Source of the DNA: Bacteroidota bacterium
GTDB lineage: Bacteria > Bacteroidota > Bacteroidia > Bacteroidales > SKPS01
Assembly: GCA_022709695.1 (NCBI GenBank)
Contig: JAKLII010000015.1
Span: 1-35,515 of the forward strand
Direction: 5' to 3'
DNA length: 35,515 nucleotides
Shown here: in pieces, positions 1-10,518 of the stretch
Layout: each line of letters starts with the position of its first letter
Numbering within the stretch: position 1 is the stretch's first letter
The notes under the pieces: generated by a model
What the model saw: the letters and a program-made list of their open reading frames with translations, nothing else
The model's database searches: none
What the model was told of the DNA's origin: nothing
Program-made: the position numbers and the translations under genes

Positions 1-2037
<2,037 letters not shown>

Positions 2038-2080
2038 GTACGATATACGATGATTTTCTTTCCAAAGTATTTTCACTCAT

Positions 2081-2093
2081 GATGTCAAAGAAC
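2081..2093 (-). promoter_or_regulatory. boxA-like antitermination element before 23S
   Basis: The minus strand reads GTTCTTTGACATC about 45 nt before the 23S 5' end. It resembles the boxA sequence that recruits NusB/NusE in rRNA operons. Similar GTTCTTTGA stretches occur in the 16S leader (4151-4159 and 4322-4330, minus strand). The resemblance is seen in the sequence; the antitermination role is inferred. Confidence 0.5.
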
Positions 2094-2103
2094 TTAAGGG
2101 TTT

Positions 2104-2139
2104 TGCAAGGCTTTCAGCACAGATCACCAGATGCTTGCA
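2104..2139 (-). other. Spacer hairpin between tRNA-like element and 23S
   Basis: TGCAAG at 2104-2109 and CTTGCA at 2134-2139 can pair, with further partial pairing inside (AGCA/TGCT). It sits between the tRNA-like element and boxA, so it may help pre-rRNA processing. No function is proven by the sequence. Confidence 0.35.
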
Positions 2140-2150
2140 GCACCCTTCGC

Positions 2151-2226
2151 AGAATATAAAGGAGTCGAACCTTTCTCTTTCGGCAGCTTTGATGCTCCCG
2201 AACGCTTTCCCGTTAAGCTATATTCC
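2151..2226 (-). ncRNA. tRNA-like element with abnormal anticodon arm in the 16S-23S spacer
   Basis: A 76-nt element downstream of tRNA-Ala folds as most of a tRNA. It has a 7-bp acceptor stem (GGAATAT/ATATTCT, first pair G-T), a 4-bp D stem (GCTT/AAGC) with loop AACGGGA keeping A14, GG and A21, and a 5-bp T stem (AAAGG/CCTTT) with the canonical loop TTCGACT. The anticodon arm is wrong: stem TTCGG/CCGAA closes 14 nt (GAGCATCAAAGCTG), which can pair on to a 9-bp stem with one G-G mismatch and an ATCAAA hexaloop. Only one nucleotide joins the acceptor and D stems, and no CCA is encoded. It cannot present a normal 7-nt anticodon loop, so it is a tRNA relic, a processing signal or a non-decoding tRNA-like RNA. 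Confidence 0.7.
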
Positions 2227-2258
2227 TTGTTAAGTTATGTAAAGAACAAGTGGTTGTG

Positions 2259-2332
2259 TGGAGAATAAGGGGCTCGAACCCTTGACCTCTAGAATGCAAA
2301 TCTAGCGCTCTAGCCAACTGAGCTAATTCCCC
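2259..2332 (-). tRNA. tRNA-Ala (anticodon TGC)
   Basis: A complete cloverleaf: acceptor GGGGAAT/ATTCTCC with discriminator A, D arm GCTC..GAGC, anticodon stem CTAGA/TCTAG around TTTGCAT (anticodon TGC, alanine), and T loop TTCGAGC. No CCA is encoded. Ile(GAT)-Ala(TGC) in the 16S-23S spacer is the standard bacterial arrangement. Confidence 0.96.
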
Positions 2333-2366
2333 GTTTTGGAGGGAACGTCACCCCGAGGATGGTCCC

Positions 2367-2443
2367 TGGTAGTCCCGAGCAGACTTGAACTGCTGACCCC
2401 TACATTATCAGTGTAGTGCTCTAACCAACTGAGCTACGGGACT
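2367..2443 (-). tRNA. tRNA-Ile (anticodon GAT)
   Basis: Acceptor stem AGTCCCG/CGGGACT, discriminator A, anticodon stem CTACA/TGTAG around CTGATAA (anticodon GAT, isoleucine), and T loop TTCAAGT. The bases after the discriminator read CCA (2369-2367), so CCA may be encoded here, unlike in tRNA-Ala; it may also be chance. It is the first tRNA of the rRNA operon spacer. Confidence 0.96.
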
Positions 2444-2539
2444 AAAGATACCATTGCTCCCGGGAGAGCATTTCACTCAACCACTAGAAAAAAATGAAGC
2501 AACAAAAAGGTAGCAAATATCAACGTAATAGAATCTCCA

Positions 2540-4063
<1,524 letters not shown>

Positions 4064-4253
4064 ATAAAGATTTTGAATGCTCTAAGATCTATTACTCTCT
4101 GAATTGACTTCAGGGATATTTGCTTACCTTTATTTGTTGCTTCAATACCTTCAAAGAACTTCTGCCCCTCTTCCCACTTCTCTCTCCCGCTGAGGCTATC
4201 TGTTATTTCTAACTTCAAGAACTGTTTCCCGTTTTTCAGAACAAAAAGGAGCG

Positions 4254-4285
4254 CAAAGGTACAACAGGTTTTTTTATCCACCAAA
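4254..4285 (-). promoter_or_regulatory. rRNA promoter P1 (16S-proximal)
   Basis: On the minus strand TTTG (4285-4282), 20 nt, then TACCTTTG (4261-4254). This matches the Bacteroidota primary-sigma consensus TTTG/TAnnTTTG. Transcription should start near 4247, giving a leader of about 185 nt before 16S. Confidence 0.75.
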
Positions 4286-4360
4286 TAAACTTTTCAACAA
4301 TTTCCCAACCTGCCTGTCACCTCAAAGAACCCTTACGAATGCTTCCGTAAAAACGGACTG

Positions 4361-4389
4361 CAAAGATACATACTTTTTGGGTTCCGCAA
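4361..4389 (-). promoter_or_regulatory. rRNA promoter P2
   Basis: Minus strand TTG (4389-4387), 18 nt, TATCTTTG (4368-4361). About 10 nt further upstream lies an A-tract region (4401-4431 on the plus strand is T-rich) that could act as an UP-like element. The spacing is a little shorter than in P1 and P3. Confidence 0.65.
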
Positions 4390-4503
4390 TGGGTATCGGT
4401 AACTTTTTTTCAACTTTTTTTCTTTCGCCTCAAAACCAAGCCCTTCTACCCCTCAATCCCTTGTCTGATCACGATTTCAATGTACCTTCGCTAAAAGCGG
4501 GTG

Positions 4504-4535
4504 CAAAGGTATGAACTTTATTCTGATTCCCGCAA
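4504..4535 (-). promoter_or_regulatory. rRNA promoter P3 (distal)
   Basis: Minus strand TTG (4535-4533), 21 nt, TACCTTTG (4511-4504). P2 and P3 both begin TTGCGG. P3 is about 85 nt beyond the pepD stop codon, so rRNA transcription starts independently of pepD. Confidence 0.65.
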
Positions 4536-4618
4536 GCTTTTTGTGAAAAATTTTGCAATTATTTTTTATCTCCTTAAAGATCAGGAGATACTTATACGTA
4601 TCATGCGTGGTCTCGGTT

Positions 4619-6073
4619 TCAGATCCTGCCCAGAATCTCCAGCGTAAGGCGCCAGAACCGGTCAACAGAGGCAATCTCCAGCCGCTCATCCGGCGAATGT
4701 GCCCCCTTGATCGTGGGGCCGTATGAGATCATATCCATCCCCGGGTACTTCTCGCCGATCACCCCGCACTCCAGCCCGGCATGAATCGCCAGCACCTTCG
4801 GGTCACCTCCAAACAGATCGCGGTAGGCCTCTTCCGACACCTTCAGCACCGCGCTGGCAGGATTTGGTGTCCATCCCGGATAGCCGTCCGAATGGCGGTA
4901 CCGCCCCCCCGCCAGGGCAAATACCCTCCCCACCATCGTGCAGATGTCCTCCTTGGCACTCTCTACCGAAGAGCGCTGACTTGTGGTTACCATAATATAT
5001 AGGGGGTCCATCTTTAATGATGCCAGGTTGGTGGAGGTCTCCACAAAGTTGGGGATCTCACGCGACCATTCGATCACGCCGTGCGGACATGCATACATTG
5101 CCCCGAGAAGACGCTCCTGGAGGTCAGTTGTTAACACCTTTGCCGGCATATCGGCGGGCTCCATCCTGATTTTCAGGTCCGGTTCAGTGGCATGCAGCTC
5201 ATCGATGATGGCAGCCGCAAACAAGGGGAACCACTGCCGCGTTTCTGCTACACGGTCGGCAGGTATCACCACCACAGCTTCCCCTTCCCTGGCAATGGCG
5301 TTGCGCAGGTTGCCGGCATCGATGCGCGACACCCTTAATCCATACAGCACTGCACCGTGCCACAGGATCCGGTTCAGGACCTTCACGGCATTGCCGCGCC
5401 CCTTGTGAATATCGTCGCCACTGTGCCCTCCGGTGAGCCCTGAAACCAGCACCCGGAACGCCTTATAGCCCGCAGGAGCCGCTTCGGTCTGCAGGTCAAA
5501 TTCGGCTACGGTATCCTTGCCGCCGGCACAGCCGATGAAAATCTCCCCTTCATCCTCCGAGTCGAGGTTCAGCAGAATTCTGCCGTGCAATTGTCCGGGC
5601 TGCAGCGCAAAAGCACCCGAAAGGCCGGTCTCCTCATCTACCGTAAAGAGGCATTCGAGCGGTCCGTGCGGAATGTCATCCGCTGCCAGAATCGCGAGCT
5701 GCGCAGCCATCCCGATGCCATCGTCGGCACCCAGCGTGGTGCCGGTAGCCTTCACCCAGCCACCTTCGATGCGGGGAAGAATGGGATCATTGTCGAAATC
5801 GTGCTGTATATCATTGTTCTTTTCACATACCATATCCATGTGACTCTGCAGAATCACCACGGGTTTGTGCCCCATCCCTGCCGTGGCCGGCTTGCGGATG
5901 ATCACGTTGCCGATGTCGTCGACTTTGGTTTCAAGATTGTGCTCCTCACCAAAGGCTCTGAGGTACTCAATGATCTTCCCTTCCCGCTTCGAAGGTCGGG
6001 GAATGGTAAGGATCTCTGCAAAATAGCGCCATACCGGGGCAGGACCGAGGGTGAGGATTTCATCGTATTTCAT
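4619..6073 (-). CDS. pepD: Aminoacyl-histidine dipeptidase (PepD, peptidase M20 family)
   Basis: Cytosolic metallodipeptidase of 484 aa, the usual PepD length. It hydrolyses Xaa-His and a range of other dipeptides. Visible M20 metal-site motifs are SHMDM (H78, D80), GADDGIG (D117/D118), DEETG (catalytic E147 with E148) and LNLDSEDEGE near 169-177. The carboxy-terminal histidine ligand is probably in the GAHSPDERLE motif close to the end. The start follows directly on a repeat array (6091-6181). A weak -7-like box, TACCTTCG, lies on the minus strand at 6279-6272, which would put the array in the 5' untranslated region. Transcription runs toward the rRNA operon. The assignment is firm; substrate preference cannot be read. 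Confidence 0.95.
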   Translation of the reverse strand: MKYDEILTLGPAPVWRYFAEILTIPRPSKREGKIIEYLRAFGEEHNLETKVDDIGNVIIRKPATAGMGHKPVVILQSHMDMVCEKNNDIQHDFDNDPILPRIEGGWVKATGTTLGADDGIGMAAQLAILAADDIPHGPLECLFTVDEETGLSGAFALQPGQLHGRILLNLDSEDEGEIFIGCAGGKDTVAEFDLQTEAAPAGYKAFRVLVSGLTGGHSGDDIHKGRGNAVKVLNRILWHGAVLYGLRVSRIDAGNLRNAIAREGEAVVVIPADRVAETRQWFPLFAAAIIDELHATEPDLKIRMEPADMPAKVLTTDLQERLLGAMYACPHGVIEWSREIPNFVETSTNLASLKMDPLYIMVTTSQRSSVESAKEDICTMVGRVFALAGGRYRHSDGYPGWTPNPASAVLKVSEEAYRDLFGGDPKVLAIHAGLECGVIGEKYPGMDMISYGPTIKGAHSPDERLEIASVDRFWRLTLEILGRI

Positions 6074-6090
6074 AGGGTTGAGGGGTTGAA

Positions 6091-6181
6091 GTTAGGAGTT
6101 AGGAGTTAGGAGTTAGGAGTTAGGAGTTAGGAGTTAGGAGTTAGGAGTTAGGAGTTAGGAGTTATAAGTTATAAGTTATAA
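6091..6181. repeat. Heptamer array (GTTAGGA)10-(GTTATAA)3
   Basis: Ten perfect head-to-tail copies of GTTAGGA occupy 6091-6160, followed by three of GTTATAA at 6161-6181. It begins 18 nt upstream of the pepD start codon. The same unit types recur at 20610, 25112 and 28810 in this window. Confidence 0.95.
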
Positions 6182-6192
6182 GTTGAAAATAA

Positions 6193-6252
6193 AACACTTG
6201 AACATTTGAACACTTGAACATTTGAACATTGATCCTTGATCTTTGATCCCTG
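6193..6252. repeat. Octamer then heptamer array
   Basis: Four 8-nt units alternate AACACTTG/AACATTTG (6193-6224), then a shortened AACATTG, then three 7-nt units ATCCTTG, ATCTTTG, ATCCCTG (6232-6252). All units end in TG. This is slippage-type repeat DNA next to the heptamer array. Confidence 0.85.
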
Positions 6253-6365
6253 ATCATGCTGCTTACTGCTGCGAAGGTACGGATTTCAGAGTTTGGTGCA
6301 CCTTTTCTGCCCGTTGCGGAGTGAAAAAATAACGCATCTGCTTAACAGATTGGTAATAATTCACT

Positions 6366-6373
6366 TAATTTTG
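6366..6373 (+). promoter_or_regulatory. -7 promoter box of the T9SS cargo gene
   Basis: TAATTTTG matches TAnnTTTG, 38 nt before the start at 6412. No TTTG/TTG at the ideal -33 spacing is seen, so the promoter is only partly supported. Confidence 0.4.
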
Positions 6374-6411
6374 TACAGAAAGCAAGGTGCTGTCAGTAAA
6401 TCCCTTACGCC

Positions 6412-7305
6412 ATGAGAAGAATCCTTTTGCTGTGTTCTCTGATGTTGATGTTGTCAGGTGCAGTACTCAGCCAGTCCTCCACCATGACCATACGGGAAGT
6501 GTTCGATTTCCAGCCGGGGGATATTTTCCATTTAAAGAAGTTCTATCCCAGTTATCAACCGGCATATTTTGGAGCCATCCGTTATGAAATTACATCAAGA
6601 ACTGTGTCGCCAGGAAATGACACCGTTTGTTATACAGAGCAACACTTCGACTATGATGCCGAACATCAGGGTACTTTGCATATTAATTATTCTTTTCAAA
6701 ATTACTCCAAACTGGTATGCTATACCAACCTTGATTCAATGATCCATACCCTTGTTGATACCTCATACCTGCTAAATTCTGTTTTTCATCCCTTTGTCGA
6801 CACAACCTTCGTTGATCATCTGCTTTGCGATTCATTGATCTATCTTTACAATGCCGCGTATGGTGGTGACTTTGAACCACTTTATAAAAATGCCGCCTAT
6901 GGAAAAGGGTTGGGGATGACCTATTATGAATATACTGACCTGTGGTCGTTGCCGTCAATTCATGTGGGTCGGCAAATGATATATGCAAAAAAGGGTCCTG
7001 TTCCCTGCGGGCAGCCCGACAATACCACCCAGGATATTGCAGAGGAGACCGGAGGATCAATTGTGGTTGATTGTTATCCCAATCCGGCCACTACACAGCT
7101 TACACTTGAATTTTCCGGAGATCTGCTGCTCTGCAACAAAGAAATCAAGCTGATTAACCCATGGGGCCAGGTATTGCTTCATGAGGACTTTGCTGATGGA
7201 ATCACCATAGGGCATCTGGATATCAGCCATTTGCCATCAGGGACCTATTTTATGCATGTGTCCGGGCCAGGATTCCATCCGGTTGTAAGGAAGGTGATGA
7301 AATAA
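6412..7305 (+). CDS. Secreted protein with T9SS C-terminal sorting domain
   Basis: 297 aa. An N-terminal signal peptide (about residues 1-20: MRRIL, then a Leu/Met-rich hydrophobic stretch) exports it. From about residue 215 it has a type A T9SS sorting domain: YPNP at 222-225, a central 'VLLHEDF' strand, then LPSGTYFMHV and the terminal KVMK. The protein should therefore cross the outer membrane by the type IX system and end up on the surface or outside. The middle region (21-210) matches nothing I recognise, so function is unknown. The gene is visibly more AT-rich than pepD or ldh. ATPase A follows 40 nt downstream but has its own promoter-like signals. Confidence 0.85.
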   Translation: MRRILLLCSLMLMLSGAVLSQSSTMTIREVFDFQPGDIFHLKKFYPSYQPAYFGAIRYEITSRTVSPGNDTVCYTEQHFDYDAEHQGTLHINYSFQNYSKLVCYTNLDSMIHTLVDTSYLLNSVFHPFVDTTFVDHLLCDSLIYLYNAAYGGDFEPLYKNAAYGKGLGMTYYEYTDLWSLPSIHVGRQMIYAKKGPVPCGQPDNTTQDIAEETGGSIVVDCYPNPATTQLTLEFSGDLLLCNKEIKLINPWGQVLLHEDFADGITIGHLDISHLPSGTYFMHVSGPGFHPVVRKVMK

Positions 7306-7308
7306 TAC

Positions 7309-7346
7309 TATCTTTGCGTATATTTTCGCAACGAAATTATTCGCAA
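7309..7346 (+). promoter_or_regulatory. Promoter and repeated half-sites of ATPase A
   Basis: TATCTTTG (7309-7316) fits the -7 consensus. Overlapping and following it are TTGCG (7314-7318), CGCAA (7327-7331) and CGCAA (7342-7346): one inverted and two direct half-sites with gaps of 8 and 10 nt. The last one ends on the A of the start codon. A TTG at 7283-7285 could be the -33 element, but its 23-nt spacing is long. The layout suggests an operator that would block both transcription start and translation start. Confidence 0.5.
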
Positions 7347-8455
7347 TGAAAACAGAGAATCCTTTCAAATTTGGGACGGTGGCTCACGGACCCTACTTTA
7401 CCAACAGATCCAGCGAGTTACAATTTGTTGCAGCAGCACTCAATGGGGCAAATCATCTGGTTGTCATCAGCCCCCGCAGATATGGGAAAACCAGTATGAT
7501 ACACCAGGCTCTGCAATTGACTGACAGACCAAAAATTGAACTGGATCTGATGATGGTAACAAGCACAACCGATTTTGCAGCTCAGCTTCTCAAACAAGTA
7601 TACAAGATATATCCCTTCCAGCGAATAAAGGGATTTATACAACAGTTTAAGGTGATTCCTGTCATCAATCTCAACCCGGTTACAAATACGGTAGAGATCA
7701 CCTTCTCGGCTGAGGCTGCGGGCAAACCAGTACTCGATGATGTGCTTAACCTGATTGAAAATCTGGCGTCTGCCGATAAAAGATCGATCGTAGTGTTGGA
7801 TGAGTTTCAGGAGATCCATCACCTTGACAGGAAACTTGCTCCCGGGATGCGATCTGTGATGCAGCACCACAAAAACATTAATTACATCCTGATGGGATCT
7901 CAGGAATCAATGATGCGGGAGATCTTCGAACAGAAAAAATCACCTTTCTACCACTTTGGACTGATGATGAACCTGGACAGAATACCACATGATGAGTTTG
8001 AAAGCTACCTTTCAAAGGGGTTAGAACAGTTCACCCCTCAATCATCAGATCTGGCCAGATCGATTCTGGAAAAGACAGGTAGTCATCCCTATTACACCCA
8101 ACAACTTGGGTGGTTTGTATGGGAACAGCTCAGAAATTATCCGGATCATCCTGATCCGGTGAATTCTGCCATAGAAAATATCGAGGCTATGCATGATCTG
8201 GATTATGAAAGAATGTGGAACAATCTGAATAAAACGGATCAAAAACTGATTCTGGGGTTAATTCATGAAAACACGCCACTGCTTTCCGGGCAGAATCTGG
8301 TGAAATACGGCATAGGTGCATCCAGCACCGCATTCAGCGCTATCAAGCGATTGATGCACAAAGGCTATATCATTAAAGCCGGCCAGCAATACGTGCCAGA
8401 AGACCCCTTCTTCGCAGGATGGCTTTTAAAGAAACGGGGCGAAAGCATTATTTGA
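7346..8455 (+). CDS. AAA-type ATPase with C-terminal winged helix (ATPase A; PF01637-like)
   Basis: 369 aa. Residues about 15-50 carry the family start and Walker A (SPRRYGKTS, 42-50, K48). Walker B is IVVLDEF (148-154), and a sensor-like MGSQ is at 183-186, followed by a helical lid. About 290-360 looks like a winged-helix domain that could bind DNA. This is the archaeal-ATPase/MNS-like family of STAND-related P-loop proteins, scattered in bacterial and archaeal genomes with poorly known roles. It is a relative of the gene at 30360 (shared PYxF start, RRxGKT, IDEFQ, GSQ). The start codon overlaps the third half-site of a repeated upstream motif. AT-rich relative to the housekeeping neighbours, so possibly acquired. 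Family is clear; cellular role is unknown. Confidence 0.85.
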   Translation: MKTENPFKFGTVAHGPYFTNRSSELQFVAAALNGANHLVVISPRRYGKTSMIHQALQLTDRPKIELDLMMVTSTTDFAAQLLKQVYKIYPFQRIKGFIQQFKVIPVINLNPVTNTVEITFSAEAAGKPVLDDVLNLIENLASADKRSIVVLDEFQEIHHLDRKLAPGMRSVMQHHKNINYILMGSQESMMREIFEQKKSPFYHFGLMMNLDRIPHDEFESYLSKGLEQFTPQSSDLARSILEKTGSHPYYTQQLGWFVWEQLRNYPDHPDPVNSAIENIEAMHDLDYERMWNNLNKTDQKLILGLIHENTPLLSGQNLVKYGIGASSTAFSAIKRLMHKGYIIKAGQQYVPEDPFFAGWLLKKRGESII

Positions 8456-8557
8456 AGATTATATATTGTTCTGATTACTGAAGGGACTATTGGGGATTTC
8501 ATTCTGTGTCCTTCAATCCACAAAGCTTCTGATAGGAATATTTCTGAAGAATACCGT

Positions 8558-8565
8558 TATTTTTG
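8558..8565 (+). promoter_or_regulatory. -7 promoter box of the dehydrogenase gene
   Basis: TATTTTTG matches TAnnTTTG, 22 nt before the start codon at 8588. No good -33 partner is visible. Confidence 0.4.
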
Positions 8566-8587
8566 CGTGAACTAACCAGAGGAATTC

Positions 8588-9655
8588 ATGGAACTACGTT
8601 TAGCAAAAGACCTATTTGATCAGATCAGCAACATATTCAGAGCCATGGGGGCCAGTGAAGGTGCTGCAGCGCTTATCGCTGATGTGCTGGTGCGTGCAGA
8701 GCTCCGTAGCATCCCTTCGCACGGGGTGATGCGGGTGAAGGACTACTACGATCTTTGGAAAGCCGGCCGGCTGAACATCACCCCGAAACCGGAGGTGGTG
8801 CACGAAACCCTGACTACTGCGGTGGTGGATGGCGACAACGGAATGGGGATGATCCCCGGGGTGATGGCAATGGAACTCGCCATCGAAAAGGCAAAACATG
8901 CCGGCACCGGCTGGGTGGCGGTGCGCAACTCAAACCACTACGGAATAGCCGCTTACTACAGCATGATGGCGCTGGAGCACGATATGATCGGCATCTCCAT
9001 GACCAACGCCAACCCGTTGGTGGCGCCTACTTTTTCCGTTTCCAGATTGCTGGGTACAAATCCGCTGGCGGTGGCCATACCGGCCGGCGAAGAACCTCCA
9101 TTTGTGGCCGACTTCGCCAGCACCCCCATCGCCCGGGGCAAGCTGGCGATGATGGAGAAAAAGGGAGAAGATGCACCCCATGGTTTTGTGCAGGATGCCT
9201 CCGGCCTCCCCTCCACCGATCCGGCCATCATCACCCGTGGCGGTGCCATCGTTCCGCTGGGTAGCGATCGTGAACACGGCAGCCATAAAGGGTATTGTCT
9301 CGGAGCCATCATCGACATCCTTTCGGCTGTGCTTCCCGGCGCCAACTTTGGTCCCTTCGTGCCGCCCCAGGTGAGCTACCTGCAGCCCAGGCCAGATGCA
9401 CCGGGCAAAGGGCTGGGGCATTTCTTCGGAGCCATGCGGATAGATGCCTTTCAGCAGCCGGAGGACTTTAAGCGCATGATGGACTTGTGGATCAGAACGT
9501 TTCGAGATGCCACCCCGGCCACCGGCCAGGAAAGGGTGTATATCCCGGGAGATATTGAGCGTGAATCGGAGGAGCGGCTGATGCGAGAGGGTGTTCTGCT
9601 GAATGAGAAGGTGATGCAGGATTTGCAGTGGGTTGCCGGGGAATTGATGTGCTGA
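8588..9655 (+). CDS. Malate/L-lactate dehydrogenase family (Ldh_2) oxidoreductase
   Basis: 355 aa, the normal length for the NAD(P)-dependent Ldh_2 family (PF02615), which includes malate, L-sulfolactate, ureidoglycolate and 2,3-diketogulonate dehydrogenases. It reduces a 2-oxo acid or oxidises a 2-hydroxy acid in the cytosol. Family marks are SHGVMR (44-49, catalytic His region), RNSNHYG (113-119), LLGTNPLA (154-161) and SHKGY (232-236). A separate gene with its own -7 box (8558-8565). It faces rpe tail to tail. GC-rich like the core genes. The exact substrate cannot be decided from sequence alone, so no symbol is given. Confidence 0.88.
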   Translation: MELRLAKDLFDQISNIFRAMGASEGAAALIADVLVRAELRSIPSHGVMRVKDYYDLWKAGRLNITPKPEVVHETLTTAVVDGDNGMGMIPGVMAMELAIEKAKHAGTGWVAVRNSNHYGIAAYYSMMALEHDMIGISMTNANPLVAPTFSVSRLLGTNPLAVAIPAGEEPPFVADFASTPIARGKLAMMEKKGEDAPHGFVQDASGLPSTDPAIITRGGAIVPLGSDREHGSHKGYCLGAIIDILSAVLPGANFGPFVPPQVSYLQPRPDAPGKGLGHFFGAMRIDAFQQPEDFKRMMDLWIRTFRDATPATGQERVYIPGDIERESEERLMREGVLLNEKVMQDLQWVAGELMC

Positions 9656-9666
9656 TGAAGGAGGAA

Positions 9667-9701
9667 GGCAAAGGGCAAAAGGCAAAAGGCAAAAGTAAAA
9701 A
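9667..9701. repeat. Heptamer array (GGCAAAR)4
   Basis: GGCAAAG followed by three GGCAAAA and a degenerate GTAAAAA. It lies between the convergent ldh and rpe genes, so unlike the other arrays it is not next to a start codon. Confidence 0.8.
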
Positions 9702-9746
9702 TACCAATGGCTAACGGCTAATAGGCAACAGCCGTCTATTCCGCAA

Positions 9747-10406
9747 TCAACGGACCCCTTTAATTCTTTCAATCATCGCCACGGGATCTGGGGCTTTAAA
9801 CACGGCATTGCCGGCCACCAGCACGTTGGCGCCGGCCTGTTGAAGCAGGGGGGCATTCTGTTCGTTCACGCCCCCGTCGATTTCGATCAGCGTTTTCAGT
9901 CCTGCCTCATCAATCATCCGGCGCAGCATCCTGATTTTCCCGTAGGTGGTTTCGATGAAAGACTGTCCGCCGTAACCCGGATTCACCGACATCAGCAATA
10001 CAAAATCCACATACGGCAGGATGGGCTCCAGCACCGAAACGGGGGTATGGGGATTGAGCACCACCCCCGATTTCATCCCCAAACTCCTGATTTGTGCCAC
10101 GGTGCGATGGAGATGGACAGCCCCTTCATAATGCACCGACAGCAGATTGGCGCCGGCTTTCCGGAAAACCTCCAGATACCGCTCCGGTTTTTCAATCATC
10201 AGGTGTACGTCGAGGGGTTTCTTTGCGATTTTTGCCACCGCTTCAATCACCGGCATTCCGAAAGAGATGTTGGGCACGAAGTGGCCATCCATAATGTCGA
10301 GATGGATCCAGTCGGCATGGCTGCGGTTGAGCATTTCGATGTCGCGGCCCAGGTTGAGGAAGTCGGCCGAAAGGATGGAGGGGGCAATCATTACCGGTTG
10401 TTTCAT
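9747..10406 (-). CDS. rpe: Ribulose-phosphate 3-epimerase
   Basis: 219 aa TIM-barrel enzyme that interconverts ribulose-5-phosphate and xylulose-5-phosphate in the pentose phosphate pathway. Metal and catalytic residues are visible: H35 and D37 (HLDIMDGHFVPN), H68 (DVHLMIE) and D177 (IEIDGGV). The phosphate-binding NPGYGGQSF is also present. The start at 10406 (MKQPVMIAPSILSADF) fits the family; an in-frame ATG at 10430 would add eight residues. A near-consensus -7 box, TACCTTTA, is on the minus strand at 10446-10439. It lies downstream of the rpoD terminator, so it is probably transcribed on its own. Confidence 0.95.
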   Translation of the reverse strand: MKQPVMIAPSILSADFLNLGRDIEMLNRSHADWIHLDIMDGHFVPNISFGMPVIEAVAKIAKKPLDVHLMIEKPERYLEVFRKAGANLLSVHYEGAVHLHRTVAQIRSLGMKSGVVLNPHTPVSVLEPILPYVDFVLLMSVNPGYGGQSFIETTYGKIRMLRRMIDEAGLKTLIEIDGGVNEQNAPLLQQAGANVLVAGNAVFKAPDPVAMIERIKGVR

Positions 10407-10463
10407 GGCGGAGGTGTTAGATGATTCCATCGGTGAGGTAAAGGTACAGCGAAATCGGCATAC

Positions 10464-10495
10464 AAAAAAACCGGCAGTGAAATCCTCTGCCGGTT
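10464..10495 (-). terminator. Intrinsic terminator after rpoD
   Basis: On the minus strand AACCGGCAG (10495-10487), a 9-nt loop, CTGCCGGTT (10477-10469), then a run of T (10470-10464). The 9-bp GC-rich stem starts 24 nt after the rpoD stop codon and separates rpoD from rpe. Confidence 0.9.
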
Positions 10496-10518
10496 ATCGG
10501 TTTTGTGTTCATTGGGGC

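Larger units (their letters stand above)
4064..4618 (-). other. rRNA operon leader and promoter region (no gene)
   Basis: This 555-nt stretch between the 16S gene and the pepD stop codon holds the rRNA leader and promoters rather than a gene. It contains three Bacteroidota-type promoters (listed separately), two boxA-like GTTCTTTGA segments and A/T-rich tracts upstream of the -33 elements. I see no credible coding region. Confidence 0.7.
6074..6411. other. Intergenic region dominated by short tandem repeats
   Basis: A 338-nt divergent intergenic region between pepD and the T9SS cargo gene. Most of its left half (6091-6252) is compound 7- and 8-nt tandem repeat. The right part (6260-6411) holds a possible pepD promoter (6272-6279, minus) and the -7 box of the next gene (6366-6373, plus). 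No gene is seen. Confidence 0.7.

Noticed and set aside
6091..6252. A CRISPR array
   Set aside because: Repeats are 7-8 nt, directly head to tail, with no spacers and no cas genes nearby.
8475..8520. A possible terminator after ATPase A (TGAAGG...CCTTCA)
   Set aside because: The stem is only about 6-7 bp with a large loop and no T-run follows.
8930..9772. A 280-codon open frame antisense to the Ldh_2 gene
   Set aside because: Shadow of a well-supported gene; low-complexity His/Gly-rich translation, no recognisable domain.
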